From Prorocentrum cordatum (Eukaryota; Sar; Dinophyceae; Prorocentrales; Prorocentraceae), in the NCBI GenBank assembly GCA_963575745.1, contig CAUYUJ010000927.1:1-47500 (forward strand): a stretch of 47,500 nt of DNA. The letters are read 5' to 3'. This document shows, one piece after another, positions 31,042 to 40,689 of the stretch. Within the stretch, counting starts at the first letter, position 1. The number at the start of each line of letters is the position of its first letter. The position numbers and the translations under genes were made by a program. The notes below the pieces were generated by a model. It saw only the letters and a list, made by a program, of their open reading frames with translations. It searched no databases and was not told the origin of the DNA.

Positions 31042-34000
31042 CGCCTACGGGCGGAGCCGACGGAAGTCCGCTTCGCCACGCTCAACCTTCAACGTGCTGG
31101 GAGGAAGGATGACAAGGCTTATAGTGTTCTGTCGAGGGTAGTCTACGGAGCACACCTAGGCTGGGATTTCCTGGGGGTACAGGAGTCTCAGAACATCGAC
31201 GTTAAGGCGCAATGGTTTGTCAAAATGGGACTGTATTACCACGTCTCGGAGGATCGTCGTGCTATGATACTCTATCGGAGGGCTGATAGCGTTCGAGGCC
31301 AGTGGGCCTCAGAGAGGTGGTGCGCGATCCTTGCTGGACGGATTCTCTTTGTCTCATTGTACTTGCCTGATGCTAGCCAGCCCGAGTTTCTGGAGATATC
31401 ACATTGTGCACTCCAGGCGATAAGCTTGCTCAGAAAGTACGTATGCCGTCGTTATGGTTTCTGTCGTCTTGTTGTTGCCATGGATGCGAATGTTGAGATA
31501 CAGCCACACTTACAGCATGAGGAGGAGGTTTATTCGGGAGGAGGCTTGGAGGTAGTGCAGATCCAGGCCACGGGGACCAAGGAGCGGGAGAGGAAGGAGA
31601 AGGTGGAGAGCTTGCGACAGGAGGTGGAGGATTGGTTGGTTCAGGAGCGTATGTGTGCTTCGAATTCTTTTGGAGCTAGGAAGCCGACTTGGTTTGATTA
31701 TCGGAAGGGGTCCCGTCGTGAAGTGCTTGATTACATCCTTGTTCCTTATGGATCGCAGGTGTCGGGGTGCTCGGTTGAGTTTCAGTACGTAGGACAGCAG
31801 CAGGGAGCCGTGATGAGATTATCAGATCATGCCCTTGTTCGAGCTTCTCTGAGAGTGGCTTCCAGGGAGTTGGCGAGACGGAATCTCTCACGTCGTGCTC
31901 GTACTCTAAAAGGCTGGGACCCACTCAATTTGTCTGCTCGTCGATCGTGTCGCCAGTTGTTGGATGCCAATCTATTTTCGTGCCAATTTATGTGTCAGGC
32001 AGAGAGTGTTATCTATTCTTGTGCGTCGGCCACTGAATGTACCCCTAAGCGCCCAGCTCGAGCCCCTGAACGATCGGAATTGTTGCGGTCCTTGGATGTG
32101 CAGGTCTACAAGAGGAGGGCGGAGAGGGGGACGTTAGCCTATCGACTTCTACGCAGAAAAAGAGATCGGGAAGCCAGACAATTCAAACGAGCGAAGCTGG
32201 AATGGGAGGCGGAGCGTCCACGTAAAGCAGCCTTGAAGGCGGTGAAGATTGAGGGGGAGGAGAGCGTGGACAGGGAGAGGTGGATGGAGGAGATGATGAA
32301 GTTGAAGGAGGTCTGCGAGGATGAGGAGGAGCGTCTGCGGTCGATCGAGATTGTCCAGGGCCTCAGGGAGGAGCTCCAGGGGTCCCCCAGACCCCAGGAG
32401 GCGACGCTTACGATGGTGGTGGTCCTTCGGGCCCGAGCTCGACTCAACCCTGGAAAAGCCACGGGACCCGACGGGGTGGGGGCAGAAGTAGTCAAAGCGC
32501 TGCCGTGGAGAGCCGTTCGCACTATCAAGCGATTATTTTGTGATATCTTACGTGGCATTGTTGTACCTCCATCTTCGTGGCATCGAACATTGACGACGCT
32601 ACTTCCCAAATCTTATCCGATATGCGATGTTTCTGATACGAGACGTATTTCTGTGGAGAGTATCTTTAAGAAATGGTACAGTACTTGCCTCTCGATCCTG
32701 CTTGAACCTTATTGTCTCCAGGCCGGCACTCATGCATCATTATTCGGCTTCGTTCCCAAAAGATCGTGCACAGAGATATTTGCAGGACTTAAGGCAGCAG
32801 CCCAACATGCCTCACAGTGGGGGAAGGATCGACGTCTGGTTCTTGGGTCAGCGGACGTGAAACAAGCATTCCAAAACACGAAAATCTCGACGGTCAAACG
32901 TGCGTTCGACATCCTCTCTATCCCTTCCTGGCTCCAGTACGGTGTGCTCGTGCCTATGCCGTGTGAGGTCACCTCGCTTCTCTTTCAGGGGCTGCAGCTG
33001 CTGAATGTGGGAATCGATACCCATATCAGGACAGGCGGGAACGACAGCCCCTCCTTGTGGAACCTGATAGTTGTTGCGATGTGGGCTCCTTTATTTAAGC
33101 TTTGGGATGAGCAGGGGATTGGGTTTCATTGTCTGGATCCAAATTCGGTGGGAGAAGTTTCGGCCTCGGTTCCTGTACACCACTTGCTATATGCTGACAA
33201 TATCTATATCTTGGGATCTTCGGAGGAGGAGTTTAGGCGACAGGTAGGAGAAATGACAGAGACTCTGCGGGGATGGGGATTCGAATGGAAGATCGAGTCG
33301 CTCGAGGTCGCGTTTATCGGTTTCTCGGAGAAGCCAAAACATCCTATCCTGGTTCGGGTTCAGGATCAGATGGTGCCGTTCAAAGTAGTTGACGAGATGA
33401 ATGTCTTGGGGAACAGCATATACTGTAGCTATAGGGAGGCACACCAAGACCTTCGGCGACGGATCGGGTCCGCACGACGAGCCTTCCATGCGCATGCAGC
33501 CTATTTTAGATCGAAGGCAGTCCCTTTTTCGGCCAAGTGTAGGAGTTATATCACTCGGGTTCAGAGTATTCTCACTTATGGAAGTCAAGGTATTAGTTGG
33601 GACAGGGACTCTTTACATAGCCTGAATGTCTTTGAGGGAAATTGCCTTTACCAGATGACGTCACCCCAAAAGCCAGCCTCCGAAAGTTGGGTAGTTTGGA
33701 AGCCAGCTCGACTCAGAATTGCTAGACGGATGTTCTTTGAGGCCAAGTGCCAGAGCGCAGTGCAGAGAGTCCTTTACTCCTTGTGGCAGCTCGGAGCGGA
33801 CATAGCATCATATTTCGGAGCCAATGTCGATAGCGGATATCAGATTCCTGAGTCGGAGCTGAGCCCAGGGATGGTCGCGGTCTCTTCAGTTACCAATGGG
33901 ATGGTGGAGGTCTCTTCAGTTACCAATGGGATGGGTGCTGTCTCTTCAGTTACTAATGGGATGGGTGCGGTCTCTTCAGATACGAATGGGATGGGTGTGG

Positions 34001-35451
34001 TCTCTTCTGATATGCATGGGATGGTCTCCTCAGCTACCAATGGGATGGGTGTGGTCTCTTCAGTTACTAATGGGATGGTGGAGGTCTCTTCAGTTACCAA
34101 TGGGATGGGTGCTGTCTCTTCAGTTACCAATGGGATGGGCGCGGTCTCCTCAGATACGAATGGGATGGGCGCGGTCTCCTCAGATATGCATGGGATGGTC
34201 TCTCCTGCTATGCCCTCTGATAGGGCCTCGTCTTCTCGAGATATTGAAGTTCCATGTGAGCGGGGGGGGCCTAGGGATCCCCCCAGGCCCCCCCCGAAGC
34301 GTCGGAGGGTGGCAGTTCCTGGACCTGGACAACAGACGGTGTTTCCTCGTGCGCACCGAGACGCACGCCGGCTTCTGATGTGTTGTACCCCGAGGTGGGA
34401 GGAGAAAAGGACACTTGAGTCAGAATGTTTGCGTTCCCAGTGGAAGTGGAAGGAGGCCTCGAAACTGACACGATTAGGCAGTGCTAAGGGGCAGGCGACG
34501 GGTGAACATCCTTGGTGTTTCATGTTCCAGACGATATTTCCCTCGTTTGTGAATCTGGAGGATCGGTGGTGGAGGGCGTGCTCTTTCTCTTACTCTGACT
34601 TCGTTCAGTATTGCAGGCAGTTCCTGGAAGCTTGTACTTTGGGTTCTCTGTTTGACTTGTTTGTTGTCCGTGGAGGAACTGGAGGACGAGGAAACTACAT
34701 AAAGGAGAGGGGGGAGGAGATGATGGCCCGTCCGTTGTCGGTGAAGGAGTCTGAGAAGCTGGCCCAGAGATTGGCCTCGAACAATGAACAGGAGCCGACT
34801 TGGGATCTGAGTGATGATGGGATCGGTCTGGAGCTGACGGGCGATTCGCTTCTTATCTGTAATTGGATCAACGGTCTCTGGAAGGTTGAGGGAGGAGAAG
34901 GAGGAGATGGGGCTTCTTATCGTAGGCGGGTTGCAAATATTATTTCTCTTTTGGAAGAATTGGAGGAGGAAGGAGTACGACCCCCCTCATGGGGCAACGA
35001 CTTTATTCGACACATATATCGGGAGAGTAATACAGTAGCTGATGAACTTACCCATTTAGCACGGGAAGGCCAGATATTCAGAGAGCTGTTCCACCACCAT
35101 ATCTTTCGTCCTGATGTTCAAGACAACTTTCGAGTTATTGGCCTCCGCGGATCCTTCGACGGCGGAGTGTGTGCCCAAGGTGTGGGCGTTGGTTGGTTTC
35201 TGCAGATTGGATATATCCCTCGCTTCCATGATCCGTGCCCTGACCCTGAACATAGAGATAAGAGAGCTCGTGTAGTCTCCCTCTTCCCCCAAGCCTCCTC
35301 TCCGTGTCCAATCATATGGGAAGTAGTAGGGCGTTGTGCACAGGCACTCCCCTCCCATAGCAGTATCACTGACGCTGAGCTTTCGGGTCTCGAGGGCCTC
35401 TTGCGGGCCGCAGCCCAGGTGGTCCAAGACCTCCAGCTGCAGAGAGACTAG
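31042..35451 (+). CDS. LINE ORF2: endonuclease, reverse transcriptase, permuted RNase H-like region
   Basis: Open from the codon after the ORF1 stop to TAG 35449-35451. The first ATG is at 31225 (1408 residues from there; numbering below uses it), but homology to APE endonuclease starts earlier: the Asn of FATLNLQRAG is at 31084 and the Glu of GVQES at 31183. Endonuclease motifs continue with MDAN (87-89), TWFDY, RREVLDYI and SDH (200-202). The reverse transcriptase has GPDG (about 414-417), WHRTLTTLLPK, FGFVPKRSC, ADVKQAF with D544, GGNDSPSLWN and YADN with D658/N659. Residues 883-992 are a run of ten-residue repeats (SSVTNGMGAV-like). An Arg-rich PPPKRRR follows near 1028. The C-terminal RNase H-like motifs occur in the order GDS (D1207), HIYRESNTVAD (H1263, D1273), FDGG (D1312), TDAELSGLEG (E1385). 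Acts in target-primed reverse transcription. Confidence 0.9.
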   Translation, partial: RLRAEPTEVRFATLNLQRAGRKDDKAYSVLSRVVYGAHLGWDFLGVQESQNIDVKAQWFVKMGLYYHVSEDRRAMILYRRADSVRGQWASERWCAILAGRILFVSLYLPDASQPEFLEISHCALQAISLLRKYVCRRYGFCRLVVAMDANVEIQPHLQHEEEVYSGGGLEVVQIQATGTKERERKEKVESLRQEVEDWLVQERMCASNSFGARKPTWFDYRKGSRREVLDYILVPYGSQVSGCSVEFQYVGQQQGAVMRLSDHALVRASLRVASRELARRNLSRRARTLKGWDPLNLSARRSCRQLLDANLFSCQFMCQAESVIYSCASATECTPKRPARAPERSELLRSLDVQVYKRRAERGTLAYRLLRRKRDREARQFKRAKLEWEAERPRKAALKAVKIEGEESVDRERWMEEMMKLKEVCEDEEERLRSIEIVQGLREELQGSPRPQEATLTMVVVLRARARLNPGKATGPDGVGAEVVKALPWRAVRTIKRLFCDILRGIVVPPSSWHRTLTTLLPKSYPICDVSDTRRISVESIFKKWYSTCLSILLEPYCLQAGTHASLFGFVPKRSCTEIFAGLKAAAQHASQWGKDRRLVLGSADVKQAFQNTKISTVKRAFDILSIPSWLQYGVLVPMPCEVTSLLFQGLQLLNVGIDTHIRTGGNDSPSLWNLIVVAMWAPLFKLWDEQGIGFHCLDPNSVGEVSASVPVHHLLYADNIYILGSSEEEFRRQVGEMTETLRGWGFEWKIESLEVAFIGFSEKPKHPILVRVQDQMVPFKVVDEMNVLGNSIYCSYREAHQDLRRRIGSARRAFHAHAAYFRSKAVPFSAKCRSYITRVQSILTYGSQGISWDRDSLHSLNVFEGNCLYQMTSPQKPASESWVVWKPARLRIARRMFFEAKCQSAVQRVLYSLWQLGADIASYFGANVDSGYQIPESELSPGMVAVSSVTNGMVEVSSVTNGMGAVSSVTNGMGAVSSDTNGMGVVSSDMHGMVSSATNGMGVVSSVTNGMVEVSSVTNGMGAVSSVTNGMGAVSSDTNGMGAVSSDMHGMVSPAMPSDRASSSRDIEVPCERGGPRDPPRPPPKRRRVAVPGPGQQTVFPRAHRDARRLLMCCTPRWEEKRTLESECLRSQWKWKEASKLTRLGSAKGQATGEHPWCFMFQTIFPSFVNLEDRWWRACSFSYSDFVQYCRQFLEACTLGSLFDLFVVRGGTGGRGNYIKERGEEMMARPLSVKESEKLAQRLASNNEQEPTWDLSDDGIGLELTGDSLLICNWINGLWKVEGGEGGDGASYRRRVANIISLLEELEEEGVRPPSWGNDFIRHIYRESNTVADELTHLAREGQIFRELFHHHIFRPDVQDNFRVIGLRGSFDGGVCAQGVGVGWFLQIGYIPRFHDPCPDPEHRDKRARVVSLFPQASSPCPIIWEVVGRCAQALPSHSSITDAELSGLEGLLRAAAQVVQDLQLQRD
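33871..34206 (+). repeat. 30-bp coding minisatellite in ORF2
   Basis: About eleven copies of a 30-bp unit (24 bp in one), each coding for MGAVSSVTNG or a close variant, always in frame. A second-order period of about 174 bp is visible: 33901 onward and 34075 onward repeat the same series of variants, ending in the DMHG type. The protein segment is Ser/Thr-rich and probably a flexible spacer between the reverse transcriptase and the RNase H-like part. Confidence 0.9.
34262..34295. repeat. G8CCT / AGGC8 inverted repeat inside ORF2
   Basis: GGGGGGGGCCT at 34262-34272 and AGGCCCCCCCC at 34285-34295 are perfect complements with a 12-base spacer that includes GGGATCCC. In the protein it gives an RGGPRDPPRPPP segment. 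Confidence 0.85.
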
Positions 35452-35453
35452 GT

Positions 35454-35487
35454 AGGCACTTAACGGGCGCTGGGGCGCTCGGTGCCT
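35454..35487 (+). other. LINE 3' UTR stem-loop
   Basis: The 3' UTR is only 49 bases. AGGCAC (35454-35459) pairs with GTGCCT (35482-35487), with an inner GCGC...GCGC that can extend the stem. In several LINE groups a stem-loop near the 3' end is what the reverse transcriptase recognises; that role here is inferred. Confidence 0.6.
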
Positions 35488-35508
35488 GGTCAGCCTCCCC
35501 AAAAAAAA

Positions 35509-35520
35509 AACAAAGGTTGA
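35509..35520 (+). repeat. LINE target-site duplication, right copy
   Basis: AACAAAGGTTGA, equal to 29406-29417. The first one or two A cannot be told apart from the poly(A) tail, so the duplication is 11 or 12 bp. Confidence 0.85.
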
Positions 35521-35542
35521 CGGTTTACCGCCGGCGCCCAGT

Positions 35543-35760
35543 GGGTGTGGGAGTGGGAGGAGGGGGAGGAAGGGGAGGAGGAGGAAGGAGGAGGAGGGAC
35601 GCGGGGCAACGTCTCTTCAAAACGAGGACCCAACACCACAGAATGGTTCGGAAAAATGGGAGCGGGCCAGACAGGGATCTGGTTTGATTCGTATCGAGAT
35701 TTTGTGAGGGAGCCCTGAGAGCCTTGGGGAAAATGGTACGGATTTGATTCAGATCTTTTG
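35543..35760 (+). repeat. Purine-rich tract and unique spacer
   Basis: 35543-35605 is nearly all G and A with many GGGAGG/GGAGGAGG steps, a plausible G-quadruplex or triplex former. 35606-35760 looks unique except for its last part, which grades into the minisatellite (TTGATTCGTATCGAGATTTTG recurs near 36033). No gene seen. Confidence 0.6.
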
Positions 35761-38700
35761 GGATTCCGAGGGAATGTTGGGGATCTGGCGTAGATCCATG
35801 GGGATCCCTAGGGAATGCTAGGGTTCTGGTTCAGATCCCTGGGAATCCGTAGGGCATGCTAGGAATCTGGCTCAGATCCCCAGGACTGCCTAGAGAATGC
35901 TAGGGATCTGGCTCAAATCCCCAGGAATGCCTAGGGAATGCTAGGGATCTGGCTCAGATCCATAGGAATGCCTAGGGCATGTTAGGGATCTGGCTCAGAT
36001 CCGAAGGAATGCGTAGGCAATGTTATGGATCTGGATTGATCCGTATCGAGATTTTGTCAGGGAGCCCTAGAAGCCCTTAGAAAACTGTACGGATCTGACT
36101 CATTTTTTTTTGCTTCCCACTGAAAAACATATACAGGGAATGTTGGGGATCTGGCTCAGATGCTTAGGCTAGGGAATGCTAGGGGTCTGGCTCAGATCCC
36201 TAGGAATGCTTAGGGAATCGTAGGGATCTGACTTAGATCCCCAGGAATGCTTGGGGAATGCTACGGATGGATCTGGCATGGATTCCCAGACATCCCTACG
36301 GAAGGCAAGGGATCTGGCTCAGATCCCCAGGAATGCTTGGGGAATGCTAGGGATCTGGCTCAGATCCCCAGGAATGCTTGGGGCATGTTAAAAATTTGGC
36401 TCAGGTGCACAGGAATTTCAAGGGAATGTTAGGGATCTGGCTCAGATCCACAGGAATGCCTAGGGAATGCTAAGGATTTGGCTCAGATCACCAGGAATCC
36501 TTGGGAAATGCTAGGGGTCTGGCTCAGATCCGTAGGAATGCCTAGGGAATCGTAGGGATCTGGCTCAGATCCGTCGGAACGCTTAGGGACTGTTACGGAT
36601 CTGGCTCAGATCAGTAGGAATGCCTAGGGAGTGTGAAGGATCTGATTCAGATCCGTAGGAATGCCTAGGGCATGTTAAGGATCTGGCTCAGATCCGTAGG
36701 GATGCCTAGGGAATGTTATGGATTTTGGCTCAGATCCGTAGGAATGCCTGAGGAATGTCAGGGGTCTGGCCCAGATCCGTAGGAATGCCTAGGGAATGTT
36801 TTGGATCTGGCTCAGATCCGTAGGAATGCTTAGGGAATGCTAGGGATTTTGGCTCAGATCCGTAGTAGAGAATGTTGAGAATGTTGGCTCATATCTCCAG
36901 GAATGCCTAGGGAATGGTAAGGATTTTGGCTCAGATCTCTAGGAATGCTTAGGGAATGTTATGGAGCTGGCTTAGATCCGTAGCTATTCTTACTGTCTCA
37001 GATCATCAATTGGAATTCTTAGGAAATGCTACGGATCTGGCTCAGATCCATCGGAGTGTCTGGGGAATGCTAGGGATCTGTGTCAGATCCGTAGGAATTC
37101 TTAGGGGGCGCCAGGGATCTGGCTCAGATCCATTGGGATCCTTACGGGATGCCAGGGATCTGGCTCCGATCCATTGGAAACCTTCGGGGGTGCCAGGGCT
37201 CTGGCTCAGATTCATTGGAATCCCTAGGGGGTGCTAGGAATCTGGCTCAGATCCCTTGGAATCCTTAAGGGGATGCCAGGGATCTGGCTCAGACTCCTTG
37301 GGATCCCTAGGGGGTGCTAGGATTCTGGCTCAGATCCGTATGAACTCTCACATGATCTTAAGGTTTTAGCCCAGATCCATACAAGTTCAAAGGGAATGCT
37401 AGGATCTGGTTCATATCTATGAGAATCCCTAGGGAATGCCAGGGATCTGGTTCAGATTCTTGTGAATTCTTTCGGGGTCCTCAGGATCTGGCTCAGATCC
37501 CTAGGAGTCCACAGGGAACGCTAGTAGCTGCTAGAATCTGGCTCAGACCCGCAGGAATTCCGAGGGAATGCAAATGATTTGGTTCAGATCCATAGGATCC
37601 CATCGGGAAGGCTAGGCTCTGGTGCAAACCCTTAGGAATCCTTAGGGCTTGGTTCAGATCCCTAGGCATTCCTTCGGATGCTAGGGATCTGGCTCAGATC
37701 CGTTGGAATTCCCGGGGAAGCTAGGGATCTCGTTCAGATCCTTCGGAATCCCTGCTGTAATGCTAGGGATCTGGTTTTGATTCTTAAGAATGCCAAGGGA
37801 ATGCTAGGGATATGTTTCAGATCCGTGGGAAGTCGTACTGGCTCAGATCCATTGGAATCCACAGGGAATGCTAGGGGTCTGGCTCAGATCCAAAGGAATG
37901 CCTAGGGAATGCGAGGGATCTGGCTCAGATCCTTAGGAATCCCTAGGGAATGCTATGGATCTGGTTCAGATCCGTAGGGAATGCCTAGGGAATGTTAGGG
38001 ATCTGGCTCAGATCCGTGGGAATTCTTACTGGCTCAAATCATCATTTTGAATTCCAAAGGAATGCTTGGGATCTTGCTCAGATCCCTTGGTATCCCTAGG
38101 GAATGCTAGGGATCTGGCTGAGATCCTTAGGAATGCCAAGGGAATGCTCGGGATCTGGCTCAGATCCTTAGGAATGCCTAGGGGATGCTAGGAATGTGGC
38201 TCAGATCCATAGAAATGCATAGGGAATGCTCGGGATCTGGTTCAGATCCTTAGAAATCCATGAAGAATGCTCGGGATCTGGCTCAGATCTTTAGGAATGC
38301 CTAGGGAATGCTAGGGATCTGGTTCAGATCCGTGGGGATTCTTTTTCGGCTCAAATCATCAATTGGAATTCCAAACGCATGCTTTGGATCTTGCTCAGAT
38401 CTCTTGGAATCCCTAGGGAATGCTAGGGATCTGGTTCAGATCCCTAGGAATGCCCAGGGAATGCTAGGGATCTGGCTCAGATCCTTAGGAATGCCTTGGG
38501 AATGCTAGGGATCTGGCTCAGATCCGTGTGAATTCTTATTGGCTCAAATCATCAATGGGAATTCCTGGGGAATGCTTGGGATCTTGCTCAGATCCCCTGG
38601 AACCCCTAGGGAATGCTAGGGTTCTGGTTCAGATCCTTAGGCATGCCTTAGGGAATGCTAGGATCTGGCTCAGATCCATAGAAATCCAGAATGATTTCTA

Positions 38701-39975
38701 GGGATCTGGGTCAGATCCCGAGGAATCCATCGGATCTGGCTCAGATCCCTAGGCATCCTTTCCGAATGCTAGAGGGTCTGGCTCAGATTGGCTCAGATCA
38801 CCAAGAACCCTTTTTGGGAATGCTAGGGGTCTGGCTCAGATCCCCCAAAACCCCCAGGGGCTAGGATCTTGCTCAGATCCCTAGGTTTTTTCTTGGAATC
38901 CCAAGGGTTTGGGTCAGATCTTTAGAAGCCCGTACGGCATGCTAGGAACTTGGCTCAGATGCATAGACATTCTTTCGGACTGCTAGGACCTGCCTCAGAT
39001 CGATCCATTGGAATCCCTAGGGGATGCGAGGGATCTGGTTCATATACATAGGAGTCCCTAGGGAATTTTAAGGATCTGGCTCAGATCCTTAGGAATCCCT
39101 AGGGAATGCTAGGGACCTGGCTCAGATCCGTGGGAATTCTTTCGGAATCGTCAGGGTCTGGCTCAGATCCCTAGGAGTCCACAGGGAATGCTAGTAGCTG
39201 CTAGAATCTGGCTCAGATCCCTAGGAGTGAGTCCATAGGGAATGCTAGGGTCTGGCTCAGATCCCCAAGAACCCTTTGGAGAGGCTAGGATCCGGCTCAC
39301 ATCCATAGGAATTCCTAGGACCTGGTTCAGATCCCTAGGCATTTCTTCGGAATGCTAGGGATCTGGCTCAGATCATTGGAATCCCTTGGGAACGCTAGAG
39401 ATCTGGCTCAGATCCTTAAGAATCCCCGCTGTAATGCTAGGGATTTGGTTTTGATCCTTAGGAATGCCTAGGGAATGCTTTGCCATGGATCTGATTCAGA
39501 TCCGTCGGAATTCTTACTGGTTCAGATCCATTGGAATATCCTTAGGGAATGCTAGGGATCTGGCTCAGATCCATAGGAATGCCTAGGGAATGCTAGGGAC
39601 CTGGCTCAGATCCTTAGGAATCCCTAGGGAATGCTAGGGATGTGGCTCAGATCCGTAGGAATGCCTCGGGAATGCTAGGGATCTGGCTCAGATCCGTGTG
39701 AATTCTTAGTGGCTCAAATCATCAATTGGAATTCCTAGGGAATGCTTGGGATCTTGCTCAGATCCCTTGGAATCCCTAGGGAATGCTAGGGATCTGGCTC
39801 AGATCATAGGAATGCCAAGGGAATGCTAGGAATCTGGCTCAGATCCTTAGGGATGCCCGGGGAATGCTAGCGATCTGGCTCAGATCATAGGAATGCCTAG
39901 GGCATGCTAGGGATCTGGCTCAGATCCCTAGGAATGCCTAGGGAATGCTCGGGATCTAGCTCAGATCCGTGGGAA
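35760..39975 (+). repeat. Minisatellite of 41-42 bp hairpin units, about 100 copies
   Basis: Consensus built from GGATCTGGCTCAGATCC, TAGGAATGCCTAGGG and AATGCTA. The first piece is a perfect inverted repeat (GGATCTG-gct-CAGATCC) and the second holds the palindrome CCTAGG, so every unit can fold. Copies differ at many positions, and super-repeats exist: 37480-37960 resembles 39140-39640, and the GGCTCAAATCATCAATTGG variant recurs at about 38030, 38350, 38540 and 39710. Short open frames across it are by-products of the period. Confidence 0.9.
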
Positions 39976-40223
39976 CTCTTTCTCGATCGGATCCCCGATT
40001 TGGCCCGCTCTCACTTCTTGCCCCAGGAAGCCCAGATCCCTGATTTGGACCGCTACCATTTTCAGCACTTACAAGACCGAATTTTGGTCGGTTCCCCGTT
40101 CTCGCCGTTAGAAGACTGGTTCCCCGTTTTGGCCGTTTGCCCCGTTGCTCCATCGTCTTGTCAGAAGGGCCAGGTGCTTTTTCCACGGTAACACGCCGAT
40201 GGATTCCCACGGCGGCGTGTCAT
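39976..40223 (+). other. Spacer between minisatellite and solo family B element
   Basis: Contains loosely repeated GATTTGG(C/A)CCGCT and GGTTCCCCGTT pieces and an inverted repeat ACACGCCG...CGGCGTGT at about 40190-40221 just before the family B insertion point. No gene or RNA recognised. Confidence 0.4.
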
Positions 40224-40622
40224 ACCTCGTGGAGCTCTTCGGCATCGATGAGCTAGAGGAATTCCGGCGCGGGGTGGAGCTAGTTGGCCGACCCGGCCCG
40301 GGCGGACAATGTGGTGACCTGGGGTCGGTTTTCGGAGATTCTTAGAGATTATGAAATTCGTTTTGGGAATTCAGATTTTTATTCTCTGCAGTGGATCATG
40401 GCGCGTTCGATGGTGAAATTCCCAGGGCTCTAGCTCCATTATTCGGATCAAAAGAGTAGGAGGAACCGACGTTCTGTAAAACCAGAAAAAAACGTTTCTT
40501 CAGTTTTAAATTCATATCAACGAACTGACTTCTCGTGTTATCTGGGAACTGATCTGGTCTCTCCAGAGCTCTACGAGGGTCCCGGCGGTAACCTGGTTGA
40601 TGGTTTACCGCCGGCTCCCAGT
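40224..40622 (+). mobile_element. Solo full-length family B element
   Basis: Left end ACCTCGTGGAGCTC after T40223; GGCATCGATGAGCTAGAGG; GAATTCCGGCGCGG; AT-rich body; GAGCTCTACGAGG; hairpin at about 40582-40616 with CCGGCGGTAAC and GTTTACCGCCGG arms; closing CCCAGT. Length 398-399 bp, the same as the inverted copy at 10627-11025. It stands in non-satellite DNA, so it shows the element's borders free of nesting. No coding frame. Confidence 0.75.
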
Positions 40623-40689
40623 TGATACTGCTTCTGCTCCCCGCAGGAGTTCCTGCTGGCACTGCCGTCCGCGGGCCCGCGAGCGGGCG

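Larger units (their letters stand above)
29418..35508 (+). mobile_element. Near-intact non-LTR retrotransposon (LINE)
   Basis: About 6.1 kb with a 553-bp 5' UTR, ORF1, ORF2 with APE endonuclease, reverse transcriptase and RNase H-like regions, a 49-base 3' UTR with a stem-loop, and a run of 10 A at 35501-35510 (its last A or two shared with the duplication). Both flanks carry AACAAAGGTTGA, and removing the element restores a normal hairpin (GGCGGTAACAAAGGTTGACGG), so the borders are exact. The full length and intact long frames suggest recent insertion. The style of ORF1 and the Asn in motif C recall dinoflagellate LINEs; I did not assign a named clade. Confidence 0.9.
26629..35542 (+). mobile_element. 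Outermost family A element hosting a B, an A and a LINE
   Basis: Left end AACTCGTAGAGCTTCC at 26629 after T. It is interrupted at CAGCAAGT by 26655-28251, resumes at 28252 with TATTGCTGGAAGC, runs through the leader and about six monomers to its terminal hairpin, and is interrupted again inside the hairpin by the LINE 29418-35508. The hairpin's right half and CCCAGT are at 35509-35542. This T is the last base of the whole repeat pile; the next sequence (GGGTGTGGGAGTGGG) is unrelated. Confidence 0.75.

Noticed and set aside
33840-34523. 227-codon minus-strand frame with TEETAPIPLV repeats
   Set aside because: It is the antisense of the ORF2 minisatellite, whose 30-bp unit keeps all phases open.
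36715-36860. ATTTTGGCTCAG and CCGTAG in the minisatellite resemble parts of the dinoflagellate spliced leader
   Set aside because: The match covers only about ten bases, in the wrong arrangement, and is a local variant of GGGATCTGGCTCAGATCC; no full spliced-leader gene is present.
35543-39975. CRISPR-like array of regular repeats
   Set aside because: Units are contiguous without unique spacers, vary throughout, and the context is eukaryotic.
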